A stretch of DNA of 64,000 nt from Roseivirga sp. BDSF3-8 (GTDB lineage Bacteria; Bacteroidota; Bacteroidia; Cytophagales; Cyclobacteriaceae): positions 372,001 through 436,000 of the forward strand of contig NZ_JBGNFV010000001.1 of the NCBI RefSeq assembly GCF_041449215.1, read 5' to 3'. A model generated the notes under the pieces. That model did no database searches. It saw only the letters and a list, made by a program, of their open reading frames with translations, and was not told the origin of the DNA. This document shows positions 34,445-42,820 of the stretch, piece after piece. Both the position numbers and the translations under genes were made by a program. The stretch's first letter is position 1. Every line of letters begins with the position of its first letter.

Positions 34445-36790
34445 TCGAGGTCCGACTCTCGAGGTCCGACTTTCGAGGTCCGACTATCGGGTGGCCCGAC
34501 TATCGGTGATAGAGTATTTGCCCTCCCTTCCGAAAAAATTCCTTTTCCCAAGAGAAGCTGAGTGAAATACAAGGCTACTTAGGGAAAGGTGGCCGCCGTG
34601 GTAAGCATAAGTACTGCAGGAAGCATATCGAAGAGATGTAGTTGCCTTCCCTCAAAAATTGATTCGCGGACGGAAAGGGAATCCACCCCAGTCAACTGCG
34701 AGCCCAGCTCCCGGAAGGATAATATGCTATTGTGCCTGCTAGCTTGACGGCTATGCTCCCTGGGGGAGTGGTCCGACTTTCGAGGTCCGACTATCGGGTG
34801 GCCCGACTATCGGTGATAGAGTATTTGCCCTCTCTTCCGCAAAATTCCTTTCCCCAAGAGAAGCTGAGTGAAATACAAGGCTACTTAGGGAAAGGTGGCC
34901 GCCGTGGTAAGCATAAGTACTGCAGGAAGCATATCGAAGAGATGTAGTTACCTTCCCTCAAAAATTGATTCGCGGACGGAAAGGGAATCCACCCCAGTCA
35001 ACTGCGAGCCCGGCTCCCCGGAGGGTAATATGCTATTGTGCCTGCTAACTTGACGGCTATGCTCCCCCGTGGAGAGGTCCGACTATCGGGTGATAGAGTA
35101 TTTGCCCTCCCTTCCGCAAAATTCCTTTCCCCAAGAGAAGTTGAGTGAAATACAAGGCTACTTAGGGAAAGGTGGCCGCCGTGCTAAGCATAAGTACTGC
35201 AGGAAGCATATCGAAGAGATGTAGTTACCTTCCCTCAAAAATTGATTCGCGGACGGAAAGGGAATCCACCCCAGTCAACTGCGAGCCCGGCTCCCCGGAG
35301 GGTAATATGCTATTGTGCCTGCTAACTTGACGGCTATGCTCCCCCGTGGAGAGGTCCGACTATCGGGTGATAGAGTATTTGCCCTCCCTTCCGCAAAATT
35401 CCTTTCCCCAAGAGAAGTTGAGTGAAATACAAGGCTACTTAGGGAAAGGTGGCCGCCGTGCTAAGCATAAGTACTGCAGGAAGCATATCGAAGAGATGTA
35501 GTTACCTTCCCTCAAAAATTGATTCGCGGACGGAAAGGGAATCCACCCCAGTCAACTGCGAGCCCGGCTCCCCGGAGGGTAATATGCTATTGTGCCTGCT
35601 AACTTGACGGCTATGCTCCCCCGTGGAGAGGTCCGACTTTCGGTGATAGAGTATTTGCCCTCCCTTCCGCAAAATTCCTTTCCCCAAGAGAAGCTGAGTG
35701 AAATACAAGGCTACTTAGGGAAAGGTGGCCGCCGTGGTAAGCATAAGTACTGCAGGAAGCATATCGAAGAGATGTAGTTGCCTTCCCTCAAAAATTGATT
35801 CGCGGACGGAAAGGGAATCCACCCCAGTCAACTGCGAGCCCAGCTCCCGGGAGGATAATATGCTATTGTGCCTGCTAGCTTGACAGATATGCTCCCTGGG
35901 GGAGAGGTCCGACTTTCGAGGTCCGACTATCGGGTGGCCCGACTATCGGTGATAGAGTATTTGCCCTCCCTTCCGAAAAAATTCCTTTCCCCAAGAGAAG
36001 CTGAGTGAAATACAAGGCTACTTAGGGAAAGGTGGCCGCCGTGGTAAGCATAAGTACTGCAGGAAGCATATCGAAGAGATGTAGTTGCCTTCCCTCAAAA
36101 ATTGATTCGCGGACGGAAAGGGAATCCACCCCAGTCAACTGCGAGCCCGGCTCCCCGGAGGGTAATATGCTATTGTGCCTGCTAACTTGACGGCTATGCT
36201 CCCCCGTGGAGAGGTCCGACTTTCGGTGATAGAGTATTTGCCCTCCCTTCCGAAAAATTCCTTTCCCCAAGAGAAGCTGAGTGAAATACAAGGCTACTTA
36301 GGGAAAGGTGGCCGCCGTGGTAAGCATAAGTACTGCAGGAAGCATATCGAAGAGATGTAGTTGCCTTCCCTCAAAAATTGATTCGCGGACGGAAAGGGAA
36401 TCCACCCCAGTCAACTGCGAGCCCAGCTCCCGGGAGGATAATATGCTATTGTGCCTGCTAGCTTGACAGATATGCTCCCTGGGGGAGAGGTCCGACTTTC
36501 GAGGTCCGACTATCGGGTGGCCCGACTATCGGTGATAGAGTATTTGCCCTCCCTTCCGAAAAAATTCCTTTCCCCAAGAGAAGCTGAGTGAAATACAAGG
36601 CTACTTAGGGAAAGGTGGCCGCCGTGGTAAGCATAAGTACTGCAGGAAGCATATCGAAGAGATGTAGTTGCCTTCCCTCAAAAATTGATTCGCGGACGGA
36701 AAGGGAATCCACCCCAGTCAACTGCGAGCCCAGCTCCCGGGAGGATAATATGCTATTGTGCCTGCTAGCTTGACGGCTATGCTCCCCCGG
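34445..36790. repeat. Tandem array of eight 276-307 bp units
   Basis: The landmark GTGATAGAGTATTTGCCCTC occurs at about 34507, 34813, 35090, 35367, 35643, 35950, 36226 and 36533. Unit spacing is therefore 306, 277, 277, 276, 307, 276 and 307 bases. Length classes differ mainly by the number of short GGTCCGACTwTCG subrepeats at the junction. Each unit shares the invariant core AAAAATTGATTCGCGGACGG and a short plus-strand frame ending GKHKYCRKHIEEM. Near-identity between units shows recent expansion or gene conversion. No recognised gene, CRISPR or IS structure is present. Confidence 0.93.
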
Positions 36791-37694
36791 GGAGAGGGCC
36801 GACTTTCGAGGTCCGACTTTCGCTGGGCCCGCATTCGGGTGGTCCGACTTTCGGTGGCCCGCATTCGGGTGGTCCGACACTCGGTGGTCCGACTCTCGGG
36901 GTCTGGCTTTCGGGGCCCGACTTTCCGGGTCCAACAATCCGCCTTTCAAAACCCATGCAGAATGTACCATAAGAGCCCCCACCAGTCCCATCGGGACGGC
37001 GCCTTTGTAGCCCCATAAAGCCAAAGTAACCATTAGTGCCATAGGCACGCCGCTCATCCGCCCCTCTGTCCGTATCCACAGGGGCCCCGTCAGAAGCCGG
37101 TGAACTCGGCCCAACCTCATTACCCCCAGCTACTATTTCCTCCTCATATACCGTCACATTTCCTGCTGCATCTGCCGCTTCCACCCGTACCATTAACCCA
37201 TTCGTTATGTCCACATCCCTTTTCAGGTTATAAGCATACACCTCATTCGCTATCAGCTCAATGCACTCACCACTTTCCCATACAGCACCCCTGCCATCCA
37301 TCACCCTCACCTGCAAAGAACAAATGCCAAAGTCATCAGACGCGTACACCTCCAGCACCTCACCCGCCTTCCCCGTAAAGCCCTCTGCTACCACCTTTTC
37401 CACCACCGGAGCATACATATAGTCCCTCACCGCCAGGTTCTGCCACGAAATAAAGCCCTCCGCTGCCGCCGCATACTTCGCAAACAGCCCATCATCCTCC
37501 TTCACCCGCTTGCTATACGCCGTTGCCTCCCTGAATCTTCTGTGATGCGCCTTTTGCTTCTCACTCAGCGGTTTCGATGATTTTGACGGCCGGGCAGACA
37601 CAATCGTTCTACCCGCCCGCTGCCGGTATACAATCGCGCCCCGCACCATACCTCGCGCACCCTCTATCCATGGGTTATTCTCTATAACAGCCAT
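36777..37694 (-). CDS. Hypothetical protein with repeat-derived Gly-Pro-rich C-terminal tail
   Basis: A 305-residue protein from ATG 37694 (an upstream GTG is possible). Residues 1-205 look like a genuine protein: MAVIENNPWIEGARG, GAIVYRQRAGRTIVSARPSK, an alpha-helical AHHRRFREATAYSKRV, and beta-rich segments such as AGEVLEVYASDDFGI and LMVRVEAADAAGNVTVYEEE. A disordered region (GGNEVGPSSPASDGAP) and then a tail made of repeats such as VGPPSVGPPECGPPKVGPP follow. The tail is encoded by the 14-16 bp minisatellite and so was probably added by repeat invasion that removed the original stop. Overall resemblance to short Bacteroidota proteins that start with a conserved G-x-x-V-x-R pattern is weak, and no function can be given. 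Confidence 0.6.
   Translation of the reverse strand: MAVIENNPWIEGARGMVRGAIVYRQRAGRTIVSARPSKSSKPLSEKQKAHHRRFREATAYSKRVKEDDGLFAKYAAAAEGFISWQNLAVRDYMYAPVVEKVVAEGFTGKAGEVLEVYASDDFGICSLQVRVMDGRGAVWESGECIELIANEVYAYNLKRDVDITNGLMVRVEAADAAGNVTVYEEEIVAGGNEVGPSSPASDGAPVDTDRGADERRAYGTNGYFGFMGLQRRRPDGTGGGSYGTFCMGFERRIVGPGKSGPESQTPRVGPPSVGPPECGPPKVGPPECGPSESRTSKVGPLPGGA
36803..36935. repeat. Minisatellite of 14-16 bp units (GGTCCGACTTTCGGT type)
   Basis: About nine degenerate copies of GGTCCGACTTTCGGT alternate with GGCCCGCATTCGGGT. They form the coding region for the Gly-Pro-rich tail of the minus-strand hypothetical protein and pass directly into a copy of the dispersed element. Confidence 0.85.
36935..37105. 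repeat. Dispersed element, copy within the 3' part of the hypothetical gene
   Basis: The stretch TCCAACAATCCGCCTTTC through CCCATCGGGACGGCGCC to the PVDTDRGADERR-coding region recurs at 34265-34430 and, shortened, at 38546-38640. The three copies diverge by point changes and small indels. A further related scrap lies at 38700-38760. Confidence 0.75.
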
Positions 37695-37748
37695 TCTTTC
37701 CTCAGCTTTTATTTCATGTTTATTCCTGTCAAAATTAATCCCACACAC

Positions 37749-38101
37749 AGTTCCCCCGTATTTCAGGTAAGATTATCAGTATATAGCATGAGCCTATAAG
37801 AAAGCCCCCGGCACCTCAAAGTATAATATATCTTATATCAGCCCCTTTCTTACCCTCTGCCCATCCTGTGGGTATTCTGTGGGTATCCTATATGCACATG
37901 CCCCAAACCCATAAGCACGTGTATATATAACTATTCCGGTAAACACGAAACAGGCTACCTCACCTTCTCAGCAAACCATCCTATATGATCACCCCATGTA
38001 CCTTCCCCCGTAAAAGGCAATTCAGTCATCACAACCCAGGCACCCGCGGTATTGAAAAAAGAATAAAACCACCAGGTCATCTAAACCACCCCTGCCTGTA
38101 G
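37749..38101. other. Intergenic stretch without coding content
   Basis: About 350 bases with scattered stops in all frames. It holds a direct duplication CTGTGGGTATTCTGTGGGTA and many AT-rich palindrome-like pieces (ATATATCTTATAT), but nothing I can assign to a gene or RNA. Confidence 0.4.
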
Positions 38102-38121
38102 AGACGCGATTCATCGCGTCT
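38102..38121. repeat. Palindromic interspersed repeat (AGACGCGAT/ATCGCGTCT)
   Basis: AGACGCGAT and ATCGCGTCT are exact inverted copies separated by two bases. Palindromes of the GACGCGAT-ATCGCGTC type are common interspersed repeats in Bacteroidota and Cyanobacteria genomes. No transposase lies nearby. Confidence 0.7.
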
Positions 38122-38173
38122 TATCCCGTCTGGCACCAAACCAAGGAAGGAGTGTATACTCTCCTCAACTACC

Positions 38174-38206
38174 GCGAGTCGCACTCCGCGAGTTGCACTC
38201 CGCGAG
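38174..38206. repeat. Short tandem repeat GCGAGTCGCACTCC, about 2.3 copies
   Basis: GCGAGTCGCACTCC is followed by GCGAGTTGCACTCC and GCGAG, a 14-base period. Each unit is itself a near palindrome (CGCGAGT with ACTCCGCG). Confidence 0.7.
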
Positions 38207-38307
38207 GCGTCGTCTGGCTCTTTGCCCGGAGGCAGCTCCTACCCCCACTCGCTTACCAGGAGCATAGCCCACAAGCTAGGTGCCAAAATTCCCCTCCTGG
38301 ACTCAGG

Positions 38308-38545
38308 AGAGGTCCGACTTTCGGTGGTCCGACTCTCGGTGGTCCGACTCTCGGGGTCCGACTTTCGGTGGCCCGACTTTCGGTGGCCCGACTTTCGGTG
38401 GCCCCGCATTCGGGTGGTCCGACACTCGGTGGTCCGACTTTCGGTGGTCCGACTTTCGGTGGTCCGACTCTCGGGGTCCGACTTTCGCTGGGCCGACTCT
38501 CGGGGTCCGGCTTTCGGGGCCCGACTTTCGGGGTCCAACAATCCG
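38308..38545. repeat. Minisatellite of 14-16 bp units, second locus
   Basis: About 16 copies of GGTCCGACTTTCGGT, GGTCCGACTCTCGG and GGCCCGACTTTCGGT stand head to tail, with occasional GGCCCCGCATTCGGGT variants. The array leads into a copy of the dispersed element just as at 36803-36935. Open frames through it (GPTFGGPTLGG-like) are by-products of the period, not genes. Confidence 0.9.
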
Positions 38546-38640
38546 CCTTTCAAAACCCATGCAGAATGTACCATGAGAGCCCCCACCAGTCCCATCGGGA
38601 CGACGCCTTTGTAGCCCGTAGGCACGCCGCCCACCCGCCT
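38546..38640. repeat. Dispersed element, third copy (truncated)
   Basis: It repeats the segment from TCCAACAATCCGCCTTTC to CCCATCGGGACGACGCC and CACGCCGCCC, about 95 bases, and lacks the part coding for the hypothetical protein's middle region. Confidence 0.75.
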
Positions 38641-38770
38641 CTGTTACAGTGAGGCTTGTCGCCAGGGTATTATCAACCCCTCATCGCCTGCGCCTAATAC
38701 CGTAACGGTTCTATCGGAACGGCGCCCTTGTAGCCCATAGACACCCTGCTCCCCCTCCCATCTCGTATCC

Positions 38771-38872
38771 AAAAATTGATTCGCGGACGGAAAGGGAACC
38801 CAGCCCAGTCGCCTGCGAGCCCAGCTCCCAGGAGGGTAATATGCTATTGTGCATGCTAGCTTGACGGCTATG
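38771..38872. repeat. Isolated partial copy of the tandem-array unit
   Basis: About 100 bases from AAAAATTGATTCGCGGACGG to CTAGCTTGACGGCTATG match the second half of the 276-307 bp unit with a few substitutions, two kilobases away from the array. Confidence 0.85.
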
Positions 38873-38880
38873 GGCAATAA

Positions 38881-39087
38881 GGGGGCGGGGAATGACGAAT
38901 GTGACGTTTTTGAACTGATTACACGCTTAACCTGACGACTATATTCCCTCAGGTGGGGAATTATTCGTACTTATCGCTGCAGAGCACCACATTTTTATAA
39001 GCAAATCATTCAAAACCGGTAAAATAGAGCCTTAACTTGACGGCTCCGGGTATACCGGGGCCTCCTACTCACATTTCACAAAGAATA
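38881..39087. other. Gap between repeat island and DUF2975 gene
   Basis: No coding frame. Scraps of the CTTGACGGCT motif that borders the array units recur at about 38931 and 39033, so this is the fading edge of the repeat island. Confidence 0.4.
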
Positions 39088-39127
39088 TTTTACGTAAAAC
39101 ATAAAACTTATATTGTTTTAGGTAAAA
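39088..39127. promoter_or_regulatory. Upstream inverted repeat before the DUF2975/XRE operon
   Basis: TTTTACGTAAAAC (39088-39100) and GTTTTAGGTAAAA (39115-39127) are inverted copies with one mismatch around a 14-base spacer. They lie 43-82 bases upstream of the first start codon. Confidence 0.5.
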
Positions 39128-39129
39128 AT

Positions 39130-39170
39130 TAATCGTATTATTGAATAGACAATAACCTATAATACGATTA
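39130..39170. promoter_or_regulatory. Perfect 12-bp inverted repeat abutting the DUF2975 start
   Basis: TAATCGTATTAT (39130-39141) and ATAATACGATTA (39159-39170) are exact inverted copies with a 17-base spacer. The right arm ends on the A of the ATG. It is a plausible operator for the XRE regulator encoded second in the operon. Confidence 0.55.
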
Positions 39171-39838
39171 TGAGTCAAACTGGTCAGAATCGCCTGGCAG
39201 GCTTTTTAAAGACACTTACGGAAGCTGCATTAGTTTTCGAAGCAGCATTTCTGGCGCTCAGCCTGATCTTTTACACCTTTACCGTATTCGGAGAAGGCGA
39301 ATTACTGTCCGCATGGCCCGTGCACTTTGGCGGTGAAGGCCCCTTCAGCACCTCGCTCACCATTACCCCACCTATTCAAACAGGAAACCTTACTGCACAT
39401 ACAGGTGAGCTGTCATTTACCTCAACCGGGGCAGCGTATTACCTTCTGAAAATGGCGGATATCATCATCCCTTTTGGCCTGGCCATATGGATTACCTTTA
39501 CCCTCAGAGCCCTGTTCGCCTCCCTGAAAAAACACGGCCCCTTCCTGCCGGAAAACCCGCCTCGCATCCGGAAAACGGCCCTTTTGCTATTGACCCTCTT
39601 TCCCTACAGCATCGTACGGTGCTGGGCCTACCATACCTACATTGCAAATCACCTTTCTGTACCGGACTACACCATAGCAGACCCGGCTTACCTCCTCTCT
39701 GCAAGCGAAGCCAATACCCTCTGGCTGGATATGTCATTTAACTTCGAGGCCCTGCTGGCAGGCATCATTTTGCTTGTAGTAGCGGAGGTATTCCGTACAG
39801 GAGTGGTGATCAAAACCGATAACGAAGCCATCGTCTGA
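39170..39838 (+). CDS. DUF2975 family membrane protein
   Basis: A 222-residue protein with four hydrophobic segments (ALVFEAAFLALSLIFYTF, MADIIIPFGLAIWITFTLRAL, KTALLLLTLFPYSIVRCWAY, FEALLAGIILLVVAEVFRTG), the layout of DUF2975. The segment GPFLPENPPRIRKTALLLL and the closing EVFRTGVVIKTDNEAIV are typical of the family, whose members are nearly always paired with a short YozG-like XRE regulator. That gene follows here after one base. Function unknown, and the pair is presumably autoregulated through the inverted repeats upstream. Confidence 0.85.
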   Translation: MSQTGQNRLAGFLKTLTEAALVFEAAFLALSLIFYTFTVFGEGELLSAWPVHFGGEGPFSTSLTITPPIQTGNLTAHTGELSFTSTGAAYYLLKMADIIIPFGLAIWITFTLRALFASLKKHGPFLPENPPRIRKTALLLLTLFPYSIVRCWAYHTYIANHLSVPDYTIADPAYLLSASEANTLWLDMSFNFEALLAGIILLVVAEVFRTGVVIKTDNEAIV

Positions 39839-39839
39839 T

Positions 39840-40043
39840 ATGCCAATAGTAGTAAACCTGGATGTGGCAATGGCGAAGAAAAAGATGTCGCTAACGGAGC
39901 TCAGCGAAATAGTGGGCGTCTCCATGACCAATCTGTCCCTGCTGAAAAAGGGCAAAGTAAAGGGAGTACGATTCAATACGCTGGAAGCTATATGTGAAGC
40001 ACTGGACTGCAAGCCCGGCGATATTCTTGATTACGAACCCTAG
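39840..40043 (+). CDS. YozG-like XRE-family helix-turn-helix regulator
   Basis: A 67-residue protein consisting of one Cro/C1-type helix-turn-helix (MSLTELSEIVGVSMTNLSLL, with the recognition helix near residues 29-38) and the characteristic ending NTLEAICEALDCKPGDIL. It begins one base after the DUF2975 stop and is the usual partner of that family. It probably represses the operon by binding the inverted repeats at 39088-39170. Confidence 0.9.
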   Translation: MPIVVNLDVAMAKKKMSLTELSEIVGVSMTNLSLLKKGKVKGVRFNTLEAICEALDCKPGDILDYEP

Positions 40044-40077
40044 TCGATTTTATCTAAAGCAACCTGTCCCACGTACT

Positions 40078-41904
40078 ATGAAATCCTATATAACCCCCGC
40101 AGGCGCGGTGGCCCTGCTACTGCTATGCCTTACCCCCACCCGGCTAGCGGCACGTTCGCTACCCTCCGGCCTGGAGCAAAAACTCGATTCTATCCTTACG
40201 CAGTACCAGGTGCCCGGGGCTGCCATTGCCTTCACCGGCTATGACAGCCTGCTGCATACCTACACGTTTGGCAAGGCTGATATTAAAGAGGACCGGGAAG
40301 TGAGCGACAGCACCCTGTTTTGTACAGGATCCATTACCAAGACCTTCCTGGCAGCAGCCATGCTACTGGCAGACGAGCAGGGTATGCTCTCCCTGCAGGA
40401 CAGGCTGGCAGATGAGCTACCTGAGGGACTGCTTAAAAATGAATGGAGGGAAGAGTCTCCGGTACGATTAATCCACCTCCTGGAGCACACCTCGGGCCTG
40501 GATGAGGCCCACTTTCACCTGGCCGCCCGCACTAACCGGCAAACGCCCCTATCGGAGGTAATGCAACTGAGCCACCATTCACTCTACACGCGCTGGGAGC
40601 CTGGCAGCTACAGCGAATACAATACGCTGGGGGCCATAGCAGCCGCCCACATGCTGCAGGAAGGAACAGGCATGCCCCTGGAGGCATTCATGGAGGCCAA
40701 GGTATTTTCGCCTATGGATATGGAGCGGGCGACATATGATCCCACGCAAAGCAAGGCGCCGCACTTGTTGGCAAAAGGGTATGCTATCCCCCCTGAGGAA
40801 GTGCCTTTTCCCAGCCTGGCCCAGTGGCCTGCAGGAGCCCTTAGCATGACGATAAAGGATATGGGGCGATTTATGCACATGCTGATGCAGCGGGGGCATT
40901 CGGATGGCAGGCAGATACTCAGTGCCAGGATAATAGAACGCATGGAAACGCCTGAAACCAGCCTGGCCGCCCGCAAAGGTATAATGACAGGGTATGCCAA
41001 GGGCCTTCGGGCAACGTATCAAAAGGGCTACCTTTTCTATGGACACTCGGGCAGGTACGGAGGTTTTCTATCAGACTTTGCCTACAGCCGGAAAGCAGGC
41101 CGCGGTTATGTTATCCTCATTAATAGCTCTGAGGCAGGAGGGGCGCTCAAAAGCATCAGGCAGGCCCTGCTTAAAGACCTCAACACACCACCCCGGACAG
41201 CAGTCAGTGCTACTGAGGCCCCGGCGGCTGATTTTTCCGGCGTCTACCGGCCCGTTACAGGCTTCCCTCAGCTTGGCTCTCTCTCCGGCTTTCTGGTCCG
41301 GCTGGTAGATTTGCAGGTAGTTACTATGGAGGGGACACAGATAGCGCTGTCTGGCATGCTGGGCGATAGCCAACCTCTGCGGTGGATGGGGGACAGCCTT
41401 TTTGCTACGTTTGGCTCCCGTAGGGCGGATATTGCCTTTGCTCAGGATGACACGGGTATCCTGCTGTTAACGAGTGAAACAGCATACCAACAAGTGCCTG
41501 CCTGGCAGGCCTATGGCCTATTTTACGGAGCATTGATAGCGCTCACGATCATGGTCATCTCCCTGCTGATATGGCTGGTGAGAGCGCCTTACTTCCTTGT
41601 AAGGGGGCGGAATATGGGTTCCGAGTGGCTCCCGCTGCTTGCTATCCTGTCATTAGCAGGTATGGTGGCTTCATTTTTCACCCTATATGATCCTATGAAA
41701 CTGTATAGCCCGGGGGCCATTTTATTCTGGTTATTGGGCTATAGTTTTCTGGCTCTGTCCGTGGCCGGTTTGTTGACTGGGCTACGACAGGGAATAAAAA
41801 GGACCGGTGGCTTCATGGTGGTACTGACCTCGCTGGCCTGCTGCTTCTGGGCAGGATATCTTTGGTACGACGGTATCATAGGCCTGGCTCTATGGGCCTA
41901 TTAA
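40078..41904 (+). CDS. Serine hydrolase of the beta-lactamase class C fold with C-terminal membrane domain
   Basis: A 608-residue protein from ATG 40078, chosen because it directly precedes a signal peptide (AVALLLLCLTPTRLAARS). The penicillin-binding-protein-like domain carries the SxxK motif in TGSITKTFLAAAML, the YxN motif in YSEYNTLGAIAAAH and the HSG motif in YGHSGRYGGFLSDF. After a beta-rich linker the C-terminus has several membrane spans (FYGALIALTIMVISLLIWLV, LLAILSLAGMVASFFTL, AILFWLLGYSFLALSVAGLL). Members act as esterases, peptidases or cell-wall enzymes, and the substrate is not predictable. A different-frame start upstream overlaps the XRE gene and was rejected. Confidence 0.87.
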   Translation: MKSYITPAGAVALLLLCLTPTRLAARSLPSGLEQKLDSILTQYQVPGAAIAFTGYDSLLHTYTFGKADIKEDREVSDSTLFCTGSITKTFLAAAMLLADEQGMLSLQDRLADELPEGLLKNEWREESPVRLIHLLEHTSGLDEAHFHLAARTNRQTPLSEVMQLSHHSLYTRWEPGSYSEYNTLGAIAAAHMLQEGTGMPLEAFMEAKVFSPMDMERATYDPTQSKAPHLLAKGYAIPPEEVPFPSLAQWPAGALSMTIKDMGRFMHMLMQRGHSDGRQILSARIIERMETPETSLAARKGIMTGYAKGLRATYQKGYLFYGHSGRYGGFLSDFAYSRKAGRGYVILINSSEAGGALKSIRQALLKDLNTPPRTAVSATEAPAADFSGVYRPVTGFPQLGSLSGFLVRLVDLQVVTMEGTQIALSGMLGDSQPLRWMGDSLFATFGSRRADIAFAQDDTGILLLTSETAYQQVPAWQAYGLFYGALIALTIMVISLLIWLVRAPYFLVRGRNMGSEWLPLLAILSLAGMVASFFTLYDPMKLYSPGAILFWLLGYSFLALSVAGLLTGLRQGIKRTGGFMVVLTSLACCFWAGYLWYDGIIGLALWAY

Positions 41905-41922
41905 GATTATCTGCACGTGATC

Positions 41923-41953
41923 TTTCGTAAAGGAATGATTCAGGATACATTTG
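41923..41953 (+). promoter_or_regulatory. Candidate -7 element immediately before a GTG start
   Basis: TACATTTG (41946-41953) matches TAnnTTTG, and TTTC at 41923-41926 may serve as a weak -33. Transcription would begin at about 41958-41962, coinciding with the GTG start codon and implying an mRNA with almost no leader. Confidence 0.4.
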
Positions 41954-41957
41954 CCCT

Positions 41958-42614
41958 GTGACCAATAAAGCCTTAGGCATTTTTATCTTAATTGTAATTG
42001 CCTTCTCCTGTCAATCCAATAATAACACCCCTCAAAATGAGGGAGCACCAACTCCCCAGACCAAATCACTTTCCCAAAAGACCAATAGCCAACAGGATAA
42101 GGACGCTACCCCACATACCAAAGACCGTCTGGATCATCTGCTCCTGCAGTTAGATCCTGCAACGCTACCTCTCATCCACGAATCCGGCGTGACTACTTAT
42201 GACGGACTGTATATCCCCACCGATGCAGAGCGCCTTTCACTCAAGCCTTACCCTACCCTTGGCTATATAGAAATAGACACCCTGATCGGGATTATTCAAC
42301 TAATACCTGGCGACATACTAGTGCCTTCTATTACCGTTTTGACCAGAAAGGGGCAGAAAATAGACAGCAGGAACCTGATTATCGGCAGTTGCGGACCTGA
42401 CTGTGGCGTAGAATGCCGGGAAAGCCTTATTATTGATAAAGGACTGAACATCACCCTGGAAGCAAATACGCTAAACCAGCCTCGTAATAGCGAAGGCCCG
42501 TTGCCGGATGCCCTAGTAACGGTGACGGAGTATTTGCAAAAAGGAAAAATATCAAGGGGTGGAGCAATAACCGTTGGTGAAGTGAAAATCCTAACTAATC
42601 ACCCCATAGAGTAA
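41958..42614 (+). CDS. Lipoprotein of unknown function
   Basis: A 218-residue protein from GTG 41958, the only start that gives a lipoprotein signal (GIFILIVIAFSC, Cys at about residue 18). A Thr/Gln/Asn-rich linker is followed by a beta-rich domain (GYIEIDTLIGIIQLIPGD, KGQKIDSRNLIIGSCGPDCGVEC) with four closely spaced cysteines, suggesting two disulfides or a metal site. No family recognised. The GTG lies five bases after a -7-like element, so translation may be leaderless. Confidence 0.62.
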   Translation: MTNKALGIFILIVIAFSCQSNNNTPQNEGAPTPQTKSLSQKTNSQQDKDATPHTKDRLDHLLLQLDPATLPLIHESGVTTYDGLYIPTDAERLSLKPYPTLGYIEIDTLIGIIQLIPGDILVPSITVLTRKGQKIDSRNLIIGSCGPDCGVECRESLIIDKGLNITLEANTLNQPRNSEGPLPDALVTVTEYLQKGKISRGGAITVGEVKILTNHPIE

Positions 42615-42820
42615 GCCGTATAGCAGATGTAGGGATCCGGTAGTCAGGATTTACCTTACGCTAGGAATACTTACGTTAACCACTTCTTAATGGGACTCCT
42701 TGAGAGGTTATTGTATCAGGAAAAACAGGTATTAAAATAATTTTTTCACCCCCGGGTTATCCTGGTAAAACGAATCGTTTTTCTCTCTACCTTGCTCTTA
42801 TAAAGACTTTTTAGAGTAAG

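Noticed and set aside
34732-36360. Repeated small frames ending GKHKYCRKHIEEM within the tandem units, as genes
   Set aside because: Start positions differ among copies, the N-terminal parts come from the variable subrepeats, and there is no ribosome-binding or conserved start context. Kept only as a property of the repeat.
34445-36790. CRISPR array
   Set aside because: The units are 276-307 bases and almost identical throughout, with no short repeat/unique spacer alternation and no cas genes.
38152-38652. Long frames through the minisatellite (GPTFGGPTLGG-like on the plus strand and several others)
   Set aside because: All frames are open in both directions because of the 15-base period; they are by-products of the repeat.
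39994-40077. Upstream start of the serine hydrolase inside the XRE gene
   Set aside because: It overlaps the XRE coding sequence in another frame and precedes the signal peptide by 28 residues of non-signal character.
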